64,000 nucleotides of DNA from Rhodococcus oxybenzonivorans (GCF_003130705.1 NZ_CP021355.1:558001-622000), one strand, 5' to 3'. Shown: positions 44,767 through 55,240, counted from the first letter of the stretch. Notes: generated from the sequence alone by a model not told the origin. A program made the numbers and translations.

Positions 44767-45549
44767 TTCTCGCTGTTCGTGCTCATCGGAAATCCGCTGA
44801 TCGTCGTGCTGATCATGGCCGCGATGCGCTACCCGGTGCGGGTCGGATTCCTGGCCGGTCTGACCATCGCCCAGATCTCCGAGTTCTCCCTCATCCTTGC
44901 CGCGTTGGGGCTCAGTCTCGGCCACATCAGTAACGCCACCGTCAGCCTGATCACCGTCGTCGGGCTCGCCACCATCGGCGGCTCGAGCTACCTGATCCTG
45001 TACTCGCACCAGCTCTACCACCGGCTCGAACGGTGGCTTCGGGTGTTCGAGTGGACCGGGACCCGCACAGCCGACGTCGCCGACGACGATTCCGAGGTGT
45101 ACGTCATCCTTTTACGGGCTCGGCCGGTTCGGCCGGCACGTCGCCGACCACCTCAGCAGGGCCGGGCACCGGGTGTTGGCGGTCGACTTCGACCCGCACC
45201 AGGTCGGAGGGAACGATCGTGACGGCGTGACCGGCGGTCTACGGCAGCGCCGAGGACGTGCACTTCCTGGAAACGCTGCCCCTGGCGCAGGCCCGGTTCG
45301 TGATCAGCACCATCCCGTTGCTCGAGACCAACCGGGCGCTCCTGCGCGCCCTACGCCGCCACGAATACCGCGTCACATCCGCTCACCGCTCACCGCGCTC
45401 ACCGCCCACGACGCCGAGCAACTGTGCGCGCCGCCGGTGCCGAGGTGATTCTCGAACCCTTCTCCCTCACCGCCGAGGCCACGACCGAGGTGCGCGACCA
45501 CCTCATCGAGGACGACGCCCGCGGCGGCGACCGCAACGGACACCCCTGA
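44767..45549 (+). pseudogene. C-terminal half of a Kef-type (CPA2) antiporter, frameshifted
   Basis: From 44767 the frame reads FSLFVLIGNPLIVVLIMAAM, GFLAGLTIAQISEFSLILAA and SLGHISNATVSLITVVGLAT, the last TM helices of a Kef-like antiporter. After frame changes near 45110, 45215 and 45400 it continues as a TrkA-N Rossmann domain (YGLGRFGRHVADHLSRAGHR, AEDVHFLETLPLAQARFVIS) and ends at 45549. There is no N-terminal half here; the missing part corresponds to the protein at 47356-48252 on the opposite strand. Confidence 0.75.
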
Positions 45550-46924
45550 CGGTGCGCACCGGGGTGGTACCGCGTCGTCCGGTCGGGCCCGGGGACCCGT
45601 CCGGCCGCGTGTCCCGGCCGTTGTCGGTGAACACATCGGGAACGCCGTCGGCGTCCGCGTCGACCGTCTCTTCCTCGGCTATCAGCCGGTAGGCGCGGTT
45701 GCGGATCCTCAGGATGACGGCGGCGACGAAGGCGGCGATCAGCGAACCTGACAGGACACCGATCTTGACGTGATCGTCGCGCGGGCTGGCCTCGCCGAAG
45801 GCGAGTTCCCCGATTAGCAGGGACACGGTGAACCCGATGCCGGCGAGGACCGCGACCCCGAGGACGTCGATCCAGCGCAGCCCGGAATCGAGGGTGGCCC
45901 GGGTGAATCGGGACAACAGGTAGGTGGTGCCGAAGATGCCGCAGGTTTTCCCGAGCACGAGGCCGAAGATGATGCCCAGCGTGATCGGATCGGACAACGC
46001 GTCGGACAACCCGGTCAGCCCGCCAACGGTCACGCCGGCGGCGAAAAACGCGAACACCGGAACCGCGAACCCCGCAGAGAGGGGGCGGATTCGGCGTTCG
46101 AAGTGCTCGGCCAGCCCGGGCCCGGCGTCCGGACCCCCGGCGGCCCGGCTGCGGATCACCGGCACCGTGAATCCCAACAGCACTCCGGCGACGGTGGCGT
46201 GCACCCCGGAGGCATGAACCAACGCCCACGTCGCCGCCGCCAGGGGAAGCAGCAGCCACCACGACCGGACCCGCCGCTGCACGGCAAAGGCGAACGCCGC
46301 CAACGGAATCAGCGCCGCCAACAGCGGCAACACCGAAAGTTTGTCAGTGTAGAAGACGGCGATGATGGTGATCGCGAGCAGGTCGTCGACGACCGCGAGC
46401 GTCAGCAGGAAGGTGCGCAGCGTCGACGGCAGGTGGGTGCTGATTACCGCCAGCACCGCCAGAGCGAACGCGATGTCGGTGGCCGTGGGAATCGCCCACC
46501 CCTGCAGCGCGTCGCCGCCGGTGCGGGCATTGACCGCCACGAACACCGCCGCTGGCAGCGCCATGCCGCCGACCGCCGCCGCGATCGGCAGCGCCGCCCG
46601 CCGCGGGTCACGCAGATCCCCGGCGACGAACTCACGTTTGAGTTCGAGACCGACGACGAAGAAGAAGATCGCCAGCAAACCGTCCGCCGCCCACATCCCC
46701 ACCGACAGATTCAAGTGCAGCGCCTCGGGCCCGACCGTGTACTCGCGCAGGGCGTCGTAGCCGCTGGACCACGGGGAATTGGCCCACACCATCGCGACGA
46801 CGGCGGCCATGAGTAGCAGCGCGCCGCCGACGGTCTCCCGGCGGAGGAGCTCGGCGATGCGAGAGGTCTCGGCCCACGATCCCCGCGGGAACAGGGCCGC
46901 CTTGGCAGTGGGTCGGTTGTTCAC
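45503..46924 (-). CDS. nhaA: Na+/H+ antiporter NhaA
   Basis: This 473-residue protein is a NhaA antiporter: about 11-12 TM helices, the [17 protein letters not shown] segment, the paired aspartates in [14 protein letters not shown] and [14 protein letters not shown]. It exports Na+ in exchange for H+. The tail after residue about 420 has the acidic [10 protein letters not shown] stretch common in actinobacterial NhaA, then an Arg-rich end that reads into the antisense Kef remnant, so the true C-terminus may have been altered by rearrangement. The GTG start at 46924 overlaps the upstream stop. Confidence 0.92.
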   Translation of the reverse strand: MNNRPTAKAALFPRGSWAETSRIAELLRRETVGGALLLMAAVVAMVWANSPWSSGYDALREYTVGPEALHLNLSVGMWAADGLLAIFFFVVGLELKREFVAGDLRDPRRAALPIAAAVGGMALPAAVFVAVNARTGGDALQGWAIPTATDIAFALAVLAVISTHLPSTLRTFLLTLAVVDDLLAITIIAVFYTDKLSVLPLLAALIPLAAFAFAVQRRVRSWWLLLPLAAATWALVHASGVHATVAGVLLGFTVPVIRSRAAGGPDAGPGLAEHFERRIRPLSAGFAVPVFAFFAAGVTVGGLTGLSDALSDPITLGIIFGLVLGKTCGIFGTTYLLSRFTRATLDSGLRWIDVLGVAVLAGIGFTVSLLIGELAFGEASPRDDHVKIGVLSGSLIAAFVAAVILRIRNRAYRLIAEEETVDADADGVPDVFTDNGRDTRPDGSPGPTGRRGTTPVRTVRGVRCGRRRGRRPR

Positions 46925-48252
46925 ACTGCATCCTCCCGTGTGTGTGGAGTCGCGGAGATCAACTCGGCGACGGCGTTCGAGGCCTCACGCAACGTCAGGT
47001 GCCCCACCCAGGCAATGGTGCACACCTGGACTCCGAGCAGCGATCGCACCCGTGGCTGCAGGCACTCGGGGCTGACCAGCTTGCCGTGCTCGCCGGTCGC
47101 GACGACGATCGGGACCCGCCCGGACCAGCGGCGCACCGTCCGGGCGGACAGACGGCGCGGCAACCGATCGGGGAAGCAGGGTTCGCCGATCATGCTGTAC
47201 CAGCAAACCGGGCTCAAATCCGGAGAGAACCGGGACCCGATCAGATACGCCCGCAGTTGGTCGCTGTTGTCGAGTGAGGGATTGAGGCGCGACATGACCG
47301 TCGCCCTGCGATCGAGCCCGGGAGTACGTCCGGGCCTCGCCCGGTGACGGGGTAGTGGCAAGATCGCTGCCTCGGGAATTTGGTCGGCGGCGTGGGTGAA
47401 TTCCAGCCGTGGTCCCAAATCCAGGAAGAAGAACAGCAATAGGAAGTCACGCAGGCTGACCAGCCGTGCCCCGAGCGTGTCCCGGTACGGGGTGCTCGCC
47501 AGGGATACCCCGGCCAGGAAGGCGCCCACTTCGGAGCTGAAACCGAGTGTGTCGCTCACCGCGGCGATCGAGACAGCGTAGGACACCCCGAACAGCACGA
47601 GCAGTTCCTGGGATCGGGCGATGTGGTGCAGCAGCCAGGGCAGCACGTAGCGCATCAGCACGGCGACGGCGGTGAGCAGGCCGAGGCCCTTGGCGATGAC
47701 CAGCGTGATGTTCAGTGCCAGGCTGTCCCCGCTCTGCCGTCCGAAGACGTTGAGAGCGATCATCACCAGCACCACGACGATGTCCTGGACGATCAGGAAA
47801 CCGACCGCGATCCGCCCGTGGAGCTGTTCTAGTTCACGTTTGTCCGACAGCAGCTTCACGATGATGATCGTCGAGGAGAAGGTAAGAGCGACCGCGACAT
47901 ACAGTGCGGTCACCGAGTCCATTCCCAAAGCGATCGCGATCAGGTACCCGACCACGGAGGTGAACAGGACCTGCCCGAGACCGGTGGCCAGGGCGACCGG
48001 CCCGGTGCTGCGGATCAGGTGCAGGTCGAGCTTCAAACCGACCAGAAACAGCAAGATGGCGATGCCGAGGCGTGCCAGAAGCTCGATCGTGCTGTCGGCG
48101 ACCACCCAGCCGGTTCCGGCCGGTCCGACCAGGATGCCGACTCCGATGAATGCGACGATCATCGGCTGCCGCAGCCGGGTGGCCAGCAATCCTGCGCACG
48201 CGGCGATGGCCAGGATGACCGCGATCAGTGCGAAGTCGTGCAAGTCCGCCAT
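46921..48252 (-). pseudogene. N-terminal half of a Kef-type antiporter fused to unrelated sequence
   Basis: Residues 1 to about 300 are a Kef-like CPA2 transporter: ADLHDFALIAVILAIAACAG, FIGVGILVGPAGTGWV, LFLVGLKLDLHLIRSTG, GFSSEVGAFLAGVSLASTPY and FLLLFFFLDLGPRLEF. At EAAILPL (about 47356) similarity ends abruptly; the following 140 residues, with VPIVVATGEHGKLVSPECLQ and [16 protein letters not shown], look like the tail of an alpha/beta hydrolase. The last TM helices and the TrkA-N domain are missing. Those parts are found at 44767-45549 on the other strand. The chimera probably does not transport. Confidence 0.75.
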
Positions 48253-48315
48253 GCGGGACTCCTTCGCGTTGCGGCAGTGTGCATCGTCGCTCCCCGGCTC
48301 GCCACTGCTGGGAAC

Positions 48316-51294
48316 TCAATTCAGGCTTCCTCCGGCGGCGAGGTAGCCATCGATGGCGCGCTGGAGGCGGTCGAGGGCGGTGCCGTAGGCGGTGAAGTCC
48401 CCGGTGTGCTGCGCTTCGCGCAGGCTGGCCAGGGCCTCGTTGAGTTCGAGGACCGCGGCGGTCAAGTCCGCCGGCCCGGCCGGCGGCGCGGGAATCGGCG
48501 CGGCTCCTTCTACCGGCGGCGCGGGAGTGGCCTGCGGGTCGGGTGGCGGCGCGGTGGCCGCATCGCCACCCGGGGCGGTCGCGGCCCGACCGGTTCCTGC
48601 TCCGAACACCTGATCGAGCGCCTCGGCGAGGGTGGGGGCGTAGCCGACCCGGAGGCCGCCGGTGCCGGGTTCGCGGTAGCTGACCAGGACGCGGGCCAGT
48701 TGCGGGAACGTCGACCCGTCCGCGGTGGTGGACAGCCGCTCGGTGTAGAGGGGTTCGACGTAGAGCACGCCGCCGTCGGCGATCGGCAGGGTCAGCAGGT
48801 TCCCGTAGTGGATCCGGTTCGAACGCTCGAGCAGGGTGCGCTCGGACGCCACCCGGGTGTCGGAGATCATCGAGTTCTGGATCTGCTGCGGACCCTGGGT
48901 CAGGGTGTCCGTCGGCAGCTGCAACACCTCGATGGTGCCGTAGCCGTCGGGGTCCGAGCGCACCGAGAGGTAGGCGGAGAGGAATTCACGGTTGAACCCG
49001 ACCATGGCGGAGGCGAGCCGGAACGAGGGCGCCGCGGTCTGCGGGTCGCCGACCAGGACGTAGTACGGGGGCTGCTGCCCGGCGGCGTCCGAGGTCGGAT
49101 CGGAGGGAACGGACCAGAACGCATTATTGGTGAAGAATTCCCGCGGGTCGTTGACGTGGTATTTCGCGAGGCGTTCGCGTTGCATCCGGAACAGGTCCTC
49201 GGGGTAGCGGAAGTGGGCGCGCAGGTCCTCGGAGATGGTCTCGTCGGGCCTGACGGTGCCGGGGAACACGCTCATCCACGCGGTCAGGACCGGATCGTCC
49301 CGGTCGACCTGATAGAGGGTGACGGTGCCGTCGTAGGCGTCGACGGTGGCCTTGACGGAGTTGCGCACGTACGAGATTTCCTCGCGGGGCAGGGTTCTGC
49401 CGGTGTCGGTGACGACTGGTTCGGTCAGGGCCCCGGCCTGCGAGTAGGGGTAGTGCTCGAGGGTGGTGTACGCGTCGACGATCCAGGTGATCCGGCCGTC
49501 GACGACGGCCGGGTAGGGGTTGGTGTCGGTGGTCAGCCAGGGGGCGACGTGTTCGACCCGGGTGGCCGGGTCGCGGTTGAAGAGGATCTTCGACTCGGCC
49601 CCGATCGCACCGGAGAACAGGATGTTGCGTTCGCCGTACTGGGCGGCGAACGCCAACCGGTTGATCCAGTTCCCGACGGGCACCCCGCCGGCCCCGGTGT
49701 AGGTGTACTGGGAGGTGTCGGTGTCGTACTCGCGCGGCGCGGCCCCCGGTTGTGCGCCGACGATGGCGTAGTCCGGGACGTCGGACTGCGCGATGACCTC
49801 GCCGTAGTAGATGCGGGGTTGCTGCACCGGGATCAGTTGCCCGCCGGCTGCCTGGGAGGCGAGATCGCTGACGGTGTAGATCGGGTAGCCGCTGTCGCTG
49901 CTCGCGCTCTGACCGGCAGCGTCCCGCACGGCGGCATTGACCCGGTTCGCCGGGGCTGCGACGAATCCGTTGCCGTGGGTGTAGACGGTGTGCTGGTTGA
50001 TCCACTGGGTCTGGTTGCCGCTGAGACTGTTCGGAGAAAGCTCGCGGGCGGCGACGATGTAGTCGGCGAGTTCACCGTCGATGGTGTAACGGTCGATGTC
50101 CAGGGTCGGGGTGAAGCCGTAGAAATTCTTCAGCTGCTGCTGCTGGGTGAACGTGCGGGAGAGCACGTTCGGGTCGAGCAGCCGGGCGTTGGCGATGGTG
50201 GTGACATCGGCTGGCACGTCCCGCGGCGGCCGGGTACCGACCCCCGGATAGTCCTGATACCGCACCCGGTCCGGGCCGATCCCGTAGGCCTGCCGGGTCG
50301 CATCGATGTTGCGTTCGATATAGGGGCTCTCCCGGTCGGCGGCGTTCGGGCGCACCGAGAACTGTTCGATCAGCGCCGGGAAGATCCCGCCGACCAGGAT
50401 CGAGGACAGCACCAACAGGGCGGCGGCCATCGCCGGGATCCGCAGATCCCGCACCACGATGGCGGCGAAGAACGCGACCGCGCACACGATCGCGATCGAG
50501 AACATGATCAACCGGGCCGGCAGCACCGCGTTGATGTCGGTGTAGCCGGCGCCGGTGAAGGTGGGCTCCTTCCGGCTGCCCCACAACAACGCATACCGAT
50601 CCAGCCAGTACGCGACCGCCTTGAGCGCGATGAACGTCCCGGCCAGCACCGCGAGTTGAATGCGCGCCGCCCCGGTGACCTCGATCGTGCTGCCCTTCTT
50701 CGGAGACAGCCGGATCCCGCCGAACAGGTAGTGCGCACCCAGGCTGAGCAGGAACGCGAGGAACACCGCGACGAACAGCCAGGTCAGCACCAGCCGGTAG
50801 AGCGGCAGGTCGAAGACGTAGAAGCCGATGTCGTGCCCGAATTCCGCATCCACGGTTCCGAAGTCGCCGCCGCGCAGGAACAGCTGCACGGTGGCCCAGT
50901 TCGCCTGCGCGCTCAGCCCGAACGGGATAGCCAGCAGCAGCGGGATGCCGATGCCGAACAGCCGGGGCCGACTCATCACCACGGTCCGGTACTGCTCGAT
51001 CGGGTCCGTCGCCGTCGCCGCGGCCGCGAACAGCGGCCGTGACCGGTAGGCCCACATCACGGCGCCGAACAGGAGCGCACCGACGACCAGGGTCACCGCG
51101 GTGAACAAGGTCAGCCGGGTGACCAGGACGGTGCCCCACACGGTTCGGTAGCCGACCTCACCGAACCACAACCACTCGGTGTACACCGCGATCAGCCGCG
51201 GACCGATCACCAACAACGCCATCAGGCCCAGCAGCACCCAGATCGAGATGATCGCCCGCCGGGACAGCGGCCGCACACTCTCGGACGGTTGCAT
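48316..51294 (-). CDS. UPF0182 family membrane protein
   Basis: This 992-residue protein matches UPF0182 (Rv0064/Rv3193c type) in length and layout: seven TM helices in the first 330 residues (for example AIISIWVLLGLMALLVIGPR and AMAAALLVLSSILVGGIFPA), a large extracellular domain with YIERNIDATRQAYGI, NFYGFTPTLDIDRYTIDGE and YPEDLFRMQRERLAKYHVND, and a Pro/Ala-rich C-terminal linker. Function is unknown. The start at 51294 (MQPSESVRPLSRRA) is chosen because the longer frame to 51357 adds unlikely residues. Confidence 0.92.
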   Translation of the reverse strand: MQPSESVRPLSRRAIISIWVLLGLMALLVIGPRLIAVYTEWLWFGEVGYRTVWGTVLVTRLTLFTAVTLVVGALLFGAVMWAYRSRPLFAAAATATDPIEQYRTVVMSRPRLFGIGIPLLLAIPFGLSAQANWATVQLFLRGGDFGTVDAEFGHDIGFYVFDLPLYRLVLTWLFVAVFLAFLLSLGAHYLFGGIRLSPKKGSTIEVTGAARIQLAVLAGTFIALKAVAYWLDRYALLWGSRKEPTFTGAGYTDINAVLPARLIMFSIAIVCAVAFFAAIVVRDLRIPAMAAALLVLSSILVGGIFPALIEQFSVRPNAADRESPYIERNIDATRQAYGIGPDRVRYQDYPGVGTRPPRDVPADVTTIANARLLDPNVLSRTFTQQQQLKNFYGFTPTLDIDRYTIDGELADYIVAARELSPNSLSGNQTQWINQHTVYTHGNGFVAAPANRVNAAVRDAAGQSASSDSGYPIYTVSDLASQAAGGQLIPVQQPRIYYGEVIAQSDVPDYAIVGAQPGAAPREYDTDTSQYTYTGAGGVPVGNWINRLAFAAQYGERNILFSGAIGAESKILFNRDPATRVEHVAPWLTTDTNPYPAVVDGRITWIVDAYTTLEHYPYSQAGALTEPVVTDTGRTLPREEISYVRNSVKATVDAYDGTVTLYQVDRDDPVLTAWMSVFPGTVRPDETISEDLRAHFRYPEDLFRMQRERLAKYHVNDPREFFTNNAFWSVPSDPTSDAAGQQPPYYVLVGDPQTAAPSFRLASAMVGFNREFLSAYLSVRSDPDGYGTIEVLQLPTDTLTQGPQQIQNSMISDTRVASERTLLERSNRIHYGNLLTLPIADGGVLYVEPLYTERLSTTADGSTFPQLARVLVSYREPGTGGLRVGYAPTLAEALDQVFGAGTGRAATAPGGDAATAPPPDPQATPAPPVEGAAPIPAPPAGPADLTAAVLELNEALASLREAQHTGDFTAYGTALDRLQRAIDGYLAAGGSLN

Positions 51295-51949
51295 GCTCAC
51301 CTCCCACGGACCGCACAATGCCGCAGCGGCCCGATCGGCACATTCAGCGCCCAACAACGACGGTGCTGTCCGTTTCGTCTCATTTTAGAGGTGCTGGCAC
51401 CCGCACAAGCAGCGCCATCAGGCCCGCCGCACCGAGTACGCCGGCCACCCGGGGAATTGTCGTCGTCGCGATGAGAACGTGGCAGCAAGCATCGAGACAG
51501 CGGTCAGGGCCGGTTCCGCGTTCATCCTCGTTCATCCGGTTCACCTGGCCCTGTCCCGGTCACCTCGGCCGCACCGCGATGCGGCGGCGGGCGGATCGGG
51601 CGCCCACCGGCCCGTTCAGGCCTGGGGATGCCCGCCGGATCGCCCACGTGCTCATCGGTCTGGTTCCGTTCCTCTGACGGATTGATCGACACTCAACACC
51701 CCAAGCTCATGATCGGTCACGGCGCGAGCGCGCACCATCCGGGCCAACACCCATTTCCGGTGGCGGTGAACCCGTACTCCGGCCGCGAACATGGGCACTG
51801 CCACGGATTGACGACCCCGCGGCGGGGCGGCAGGCTGGAATATAGTGCAGCCCACGGCGACTTCGATGCCCGCGAAGCCATACCGCGTTCGTCACCGCCC
51901 ACACCCGCGATAGTGGAGGACATCCGTGTGACGAGGAGGCCGGCGAATC
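51295..51949. other. Intergenic region upstream of the two-component system
   Basis: It contains the divergent upstream regions of the UPF0182 gene and the kinase. Short open frames in it have no recognisable product. I see no clear promoter boxes or repeats. Confidence 0.45.
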
Positions 51950-52906
51950 GTGTCGTTGTTCTGGCGGATCTTCCTACTCAACGCAGCGGTCCTCGCCACG
52001 GCCACCGTGCTGTTGCTGATCGGGCCCGCCACCGTATCCACCCCGGTCCTGCTCGCCGAGGCACTGATCCTGACCGCCGGGCTCGCCATCACCCTCGTCG
52101 CCAACGCCGCCGTGCTCCGGATCGGTCTCGCCCCGCTCCGCCGCCTCACCCGCGCCATGACCACCATCGACCTGCTGCGCCCGGACCCACGACCGCCAGT
52201 GACCGGGCCCGCCGGTATCGCGGACCTGATCACGGCCTTCAACGCGATGCTCGACCGCCTCGAAGCCGAGCGCGCCACCAGCAACGCCCGCGCGCTGTCC
52301 GCCCAGGAATCCGAACGCCACCGCATCGCGCAGGAACTCCACGACGAGGTCGGTCAGACCCTCACCGCCGTTCTGCTCGAACTCAAACGGGTCGCCGACC
52401 ACGCACCCGAGTCCACCCGCACCGATCTGCGGGAGGTCCAGGAGATCACCCGTGCGAGCCTGGACGAGATCCGCCGGATCGCCCGCCGCCTCCGCCCCGG
52501 CGTCCTCGACGAACTCGGTCTGGTCAGCGCCCTGAAAGCCCTGGCCGACGAAACCGCCGGACACACCGGAATCACCGTGCACCGCTCGTTCGACACCGAC
52601 CTGCCCAGCCTGGGCACGGAAAAGGAACTTGTGGTGTACCGCGTCGCCCAGGAAAGTCTGACCAACATCGCCCGCCACGCCCAGGCGCACAGCCTCCACA
52701 TCGCTCTGCGCCGCAACACCACCGACGAAATACAGCTGCGCATCCGCGACGACGGCGGCGGGCTCGGCGATGCGCCGGAAGGAGCCGGGATCCGGGGGAT
52801 GCGCGAACGCGCACTGCTGATCGGCGCGCACCTCACCCTGGGACCGGGTCCTGGCGGCGGCACCGAGGTGCGTCTCGACGTACCCACCCCGACGAGAGAG
52901 CAGTGA
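51950..52906 (+). CDS. Sensor histidine kinase (NarL/HisKA_3 family)
   Basis: This 318-residue kinase has an N-terminal TM hairpin (residues about 5-58), a HAMP-like segment (IGLAPLRRLTRAMTTIDLLR), the HisKA_3 phosphoacceptor helix ERHRIAQELHDEVGQTL with His131, and an HATPase_c domain with VYRVAQESLTNIARHAQA (N box) and IRDDGGGLGDAPEGAGIRGM (G1). There is almost no periplasmic loop, suggesting membrane or intracellular sensing. The GTG start is coupled to nothing upstream; the stop overlaps a GTG just before the regulator's ATG. Confidence 0.9.
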   Translation: MSLFWRIFLLNAAVLATATVLLLIGPATVSTPVLLAEALILTAGLAITLVANAAVLRIGLAPLRRLTRAMTTIDLLRPDPRPPVTGPAGIADLITAFNAMLDRLEAERATSNARALSAQESERHRIAQELHDEVGQTLTAVLLELKRVADHAPESTRTDLREVQEITRASLDEIRRIARRLRPGVLDELGLVSALKALADETAGHTGITVHRSFDTDLPSLGTEKELVVYRVAQESLTNIARHAQAHSLHIALRRNTTDEIQLRIRDDGGGLGDAPEGAGIRGMRERALLIGAHLTLGPGPGGGTEVRLDVPTPTREQ

Positions 52907-52908
52907 CC

Positions 52909-53568
52909 ATGCCAGCGACGACCCCCACCCGCATCCTGCTCGCCGACGATCATGCCCTCGTCCGCCGCGGGGTCCGCCTCATCCTCGACAACGAACCAGA
53001 CCTCACCGTCGTCGCCGAGGCCGGCGACGGGGCCGAGGCCATCGAGAAGGCCCGCATCCACCGACCCGACCTGGTCATCCTCGACATCGCGATGCCGCGG
53101 CTGACCGGTCTGCAGGCCGCGCGGGAACTGTCGCGACTGACGCCGGGCCTGCACATCCTCGTCCTGACCATGTACGACAACGAGCAGTACTTCTTCGAGG
53201 CCCTCAAGGCCGGAGCCTGCGGATACGTCCTCAAATCCGTCGCGGACCGCGACCTCGTCGAAGCCTGCCGCGCCGCGATGCGCGACGAACCGTTCCTCTA
53301 TCCGGGCGCAGTGACCGCACTCATCCGCAACTACCTCGCGCGCGCCGAACAAGGTGAGAGCATCCCCGACAAGGCCATCACCGACCGGGAAGAGGAAATC
53401 CTCAAACTCGTCGCCGAAGGGCACTCCTCCAAGGAGATCGCCGACCTTCTCATCATCAGCACGAAAACCGTTGAGCGACATAGGTCCAACCTGCTGCAGA
53501 AACTCGGACTACGTGATCGTCTGGAACTTACCCGCTACGCGATCCGCGCCGGGCTGATCGAACCCTAG
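52909..53568 (+). CDS. Response regulator (NarL/FixJ family)
   Basis: This 219-residue regulator has a receiver domain with LLADDHALVRRG (Asp13/Asp14) and the phosphoacceptor Asp59 in LVILDIAMPRLTG, conserved Thr in LVLTMYDNE and Lys in YVLKSVADRD. The C-terminal LuxR HTH reads ITDREEEILKLVAEGHSSKE, IADLLIISTKTVERHRSNL. It is the partner of the kinase immediately upstream. A GTG at 52903 overlapping the kinase stop is an alternative start. Targets are unknown; nearby ion-transport genes are candidates. Confidence 0.93.
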   Translation: MPATTPTRILLADDHALVRRGVRLILDNEPDLTVVAEAGDGAEAIEKARIHRPDLVILDIAMPRLTGLQAARELSRLTPGLHILVLTMYDNEQYFFEALKAGACGYVLKSVADRDLVEACRAAMRDEPFLYPGAVTALIRNYLARAEQGESIPDKAITDREEEILKLVAEGHSSKEIADLLIISTKTVERHRSNLLQKLGLRDRLELTRYAIRAGLIEP

Positions 53569-53657
53569 CGACGACTGGCGTCCCACAACCTGGAAATGAG
53601 ACGCTTCCCGGGCCCGCGTCCGGATACCGTAAACACCCAGCTCGCAGCGTCTCAAAA

Positions 53658-53673
53658 GTTATTCCACAATAAC
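53658..53673. promoter_or_regulatory. Perfect inverted repeat GTTATT-CCAC-AATAAC
   Basis: A 6-4-6 perfect palindrome lies in an A+T-rich patch 46 bases before the recombinase ATG at 53719. Resolvases usually bind such sites next to their own gene, so it may be an operator or part of a crossover (res) site. Confidence 0.35.
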
Positions 53674-53718
53674 GTGTCACAACAGCCGTACAAGTCTGAC
53701 TTTCGGTACGCTCCAGAA

Positions 53719-54681
53719 ATGGAGTTGGGATACGCGCGGGTGTCGACGAGCAAGCAGGACCTCGCGCGGCAGATCGACGCCCTCACCAAGGCGGGGATCG
53801 ACCAAGCGAAGATCTACGTGGACAAGAAGTCCGGGGCCACCACCGAGCGGCCCGGGCTGCAGGCGCTGCTCGGGTACGCCCGCGGCGGCGATGTGATCGT
53901 GGTGCACACCCTCGACCGGCTCGGCCGTACCGTCCGCGACACCCTCAACCTGATCCACGACCTGCACCAGCGGGGCATCGGGTTCCGCAATCTGGCCGAC
54001 CCGATCCGGATCGACTCCACCGATCCGGACGACCCGATGGGGCAGCTGGCAGTGGTACTGCTGGCGTTGTTCGGGCAGATGGAACGCACCTACGCGGTCG
54101 AACGGGCCGCCCACGCCCGCACGGTGGCCACCGAGAAAGGTCGCCGCACCGGCCGGCCCAGCGTCGTCACCGACGCCCAACTCGCCTACGCCACCCAGCT
54201 ACGGGACGGCGGGGCCACCATCGCCGAGATCACCGCCAAGACCGGGCTCACCCGCTCCACCCTCTACCGGCACCTCCCGTCCCGGCCATTGGAGACACTC
54301 ACCGCCGACACCGCCCCGGCCGAGGAAAAGCCGTCACCGTCCACGACTCCGGCGGCGACACCGCCGGCGGCCAGATCGTCGGCCTGTCCAACCTGCGGAT
54401 ACGAGCCCGCTGCCCGCCGCGACCTCGTCCCGCACCGCGCCGACCTCGCCACCATCTGGCTGCACCTCGACGAGTGCGGCGAGGTGCACGAGACGCGGCA
54501 CTGTGCCCGCTGCCAACCGCACAGCCACGTCCTGGTGATCAGCTGCTCGCGGTGCGGCGACGGCCCGCTGGTCACCAGCACCAGGCCCGGAACCGGCGAA
54601 CTCCCGCTCCCGGTCAGGGACTGGTTCGAACGACACGGATGGATGATGACACCCGATCCGTTGTGCCCCAACCACATCTGA
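53719..54681 (+). CDS. Serine recombinase with C-terminal zinc-binding tail
   Basis: This 320-residue protein has a full resolvase domain: LGYARVSTSKQDLARQIDAL (catalytic Ser), VDKKSGATTERPGLQALLGY, VIVVHTLDRLGRTVRDTLNL and MGQLAVVLLALFGQMERTYA, then GRRTGRPS and an HTH (IAEITAKTGLTRSTLYRHLP). After a Pro/Ala/Thr linker the tail has CPTCGYEPAAR, CARC, CSRCGDGPL and CPNH, the same arrangement as in 26159-27097 although the two catalytic domains differ clearly. An inverted repeat lies just upstream. It may belong to a transposon or integrative element including the downstream cassette. Confidence 0.88.
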   Translation: MELGYARVSTSKQDLARQIDALTKAGIDQAKIYVDKKSGATTERPGLQALLGYARGGDVIVVHTLDRLGRTVRDTLNLIHDLHQRGIGFRNLADPIRIDSTDPDDPMGQLAVVLLALFGQMERTYAVERAAHARTVATEKGRRTGRPSVVTDAQLAYATQLRDGGATIAEITAKTGLTRSTLYRHLPSRPLETLTADTAPAEEKPSPSTTPAATPPAARSSACPTCGYEPAARRDLVPHRADLATIWLHLDECGEVHETRHCARCQPHSHVLVISCSRCGDGPLVTSTRPGTGELPLPVRDWFERHGWMMTPDPLCPNHI

Positions 54682-54922
54682 ACGTCAACAACTCGGCGCC
54701 CGGGTATCGCAGGGAAGTCGTCACCCACCGGTCGACCTGTCACTACTGCCAGGCCTGACAGAAACGCTCTGTGACGGTGTGGAGCACTAAACTATCCGCG
54801 CAGTCCAGGTCTGGAAGTCCGTTTCCTGGCCGAGCCGCGGCCGCGACGACGTTGGAGGGTTCCGATCAACACCGATCCCGGTACGGACACGTCCAGGCAC
54901 GCCACATGTTCGAGGCCAGAGA

Positions 54923-55189
54923 ATGGGTGAGTCGTGGGACGAAGTCAGCCTCAAGGATGCTCGGAAGTCGTTGGACAACGAGGTCTACGCCGTGGTTGAG
55001 GACCTCGTGAAGAACAAGGGCTGGCGACTGCGGGAACAGGGGCACAAGTACGCGATCTACTGCCCCTGCACGGACGGTCGGGCGAACTTCATCACGCTCC
55101 CCGGGACGTCCAAGAACCCCGGAAACGCGGCCAAACGGATAAAACGCTCCGCATCACGATGCCCTGACCGGCACGAGCTGATGAAATAA
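54923..55189 (+). CDS. HicA-like small protein (candidate toxin)
   Basis: This 88-residue protein has the small alpha-beta-beta-beta-alpha pattern of HicA-type dsRNA-binding folds: VVEDLVKNKGWRLREQGHKY, AIYCPCTDGRANFITLPGTS, KNPGNAAKRIKRSASRC. The conserved glycine and the downstream NPGNAAKRIKR helix fit HicA, where a histidine in GxSH is usually catalytic; here the region reads GHKYAIY. It is followed 51 bases later by an HTH protein and then a SecB-like gene. Toxin function is inferred from fold and context. Confidence 0.45.
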   Translation: MGESWDEVSLKDARKSLDNEVYAVVEDLVKNKGWRLREQGHKYAIYCPCTDGRANFITLPGTSKNPGNAAKRIKRSASRCPDRHELMK

Positions 55190-55240
55190 CAATCTCTGTT
55201 TCCAGTTGACAACAGCACCGGGGATGAGGAAGCTGGGGTC

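Noticed and set aside
48019..51042. A 1007-codon open frame on the plus strand
   Set aside because: It is antisense to the UPF0182 gene, which has conserved length, TM helices and motifs; the plus-strand product is low-complexity Arg/Gly/Asp sequence.
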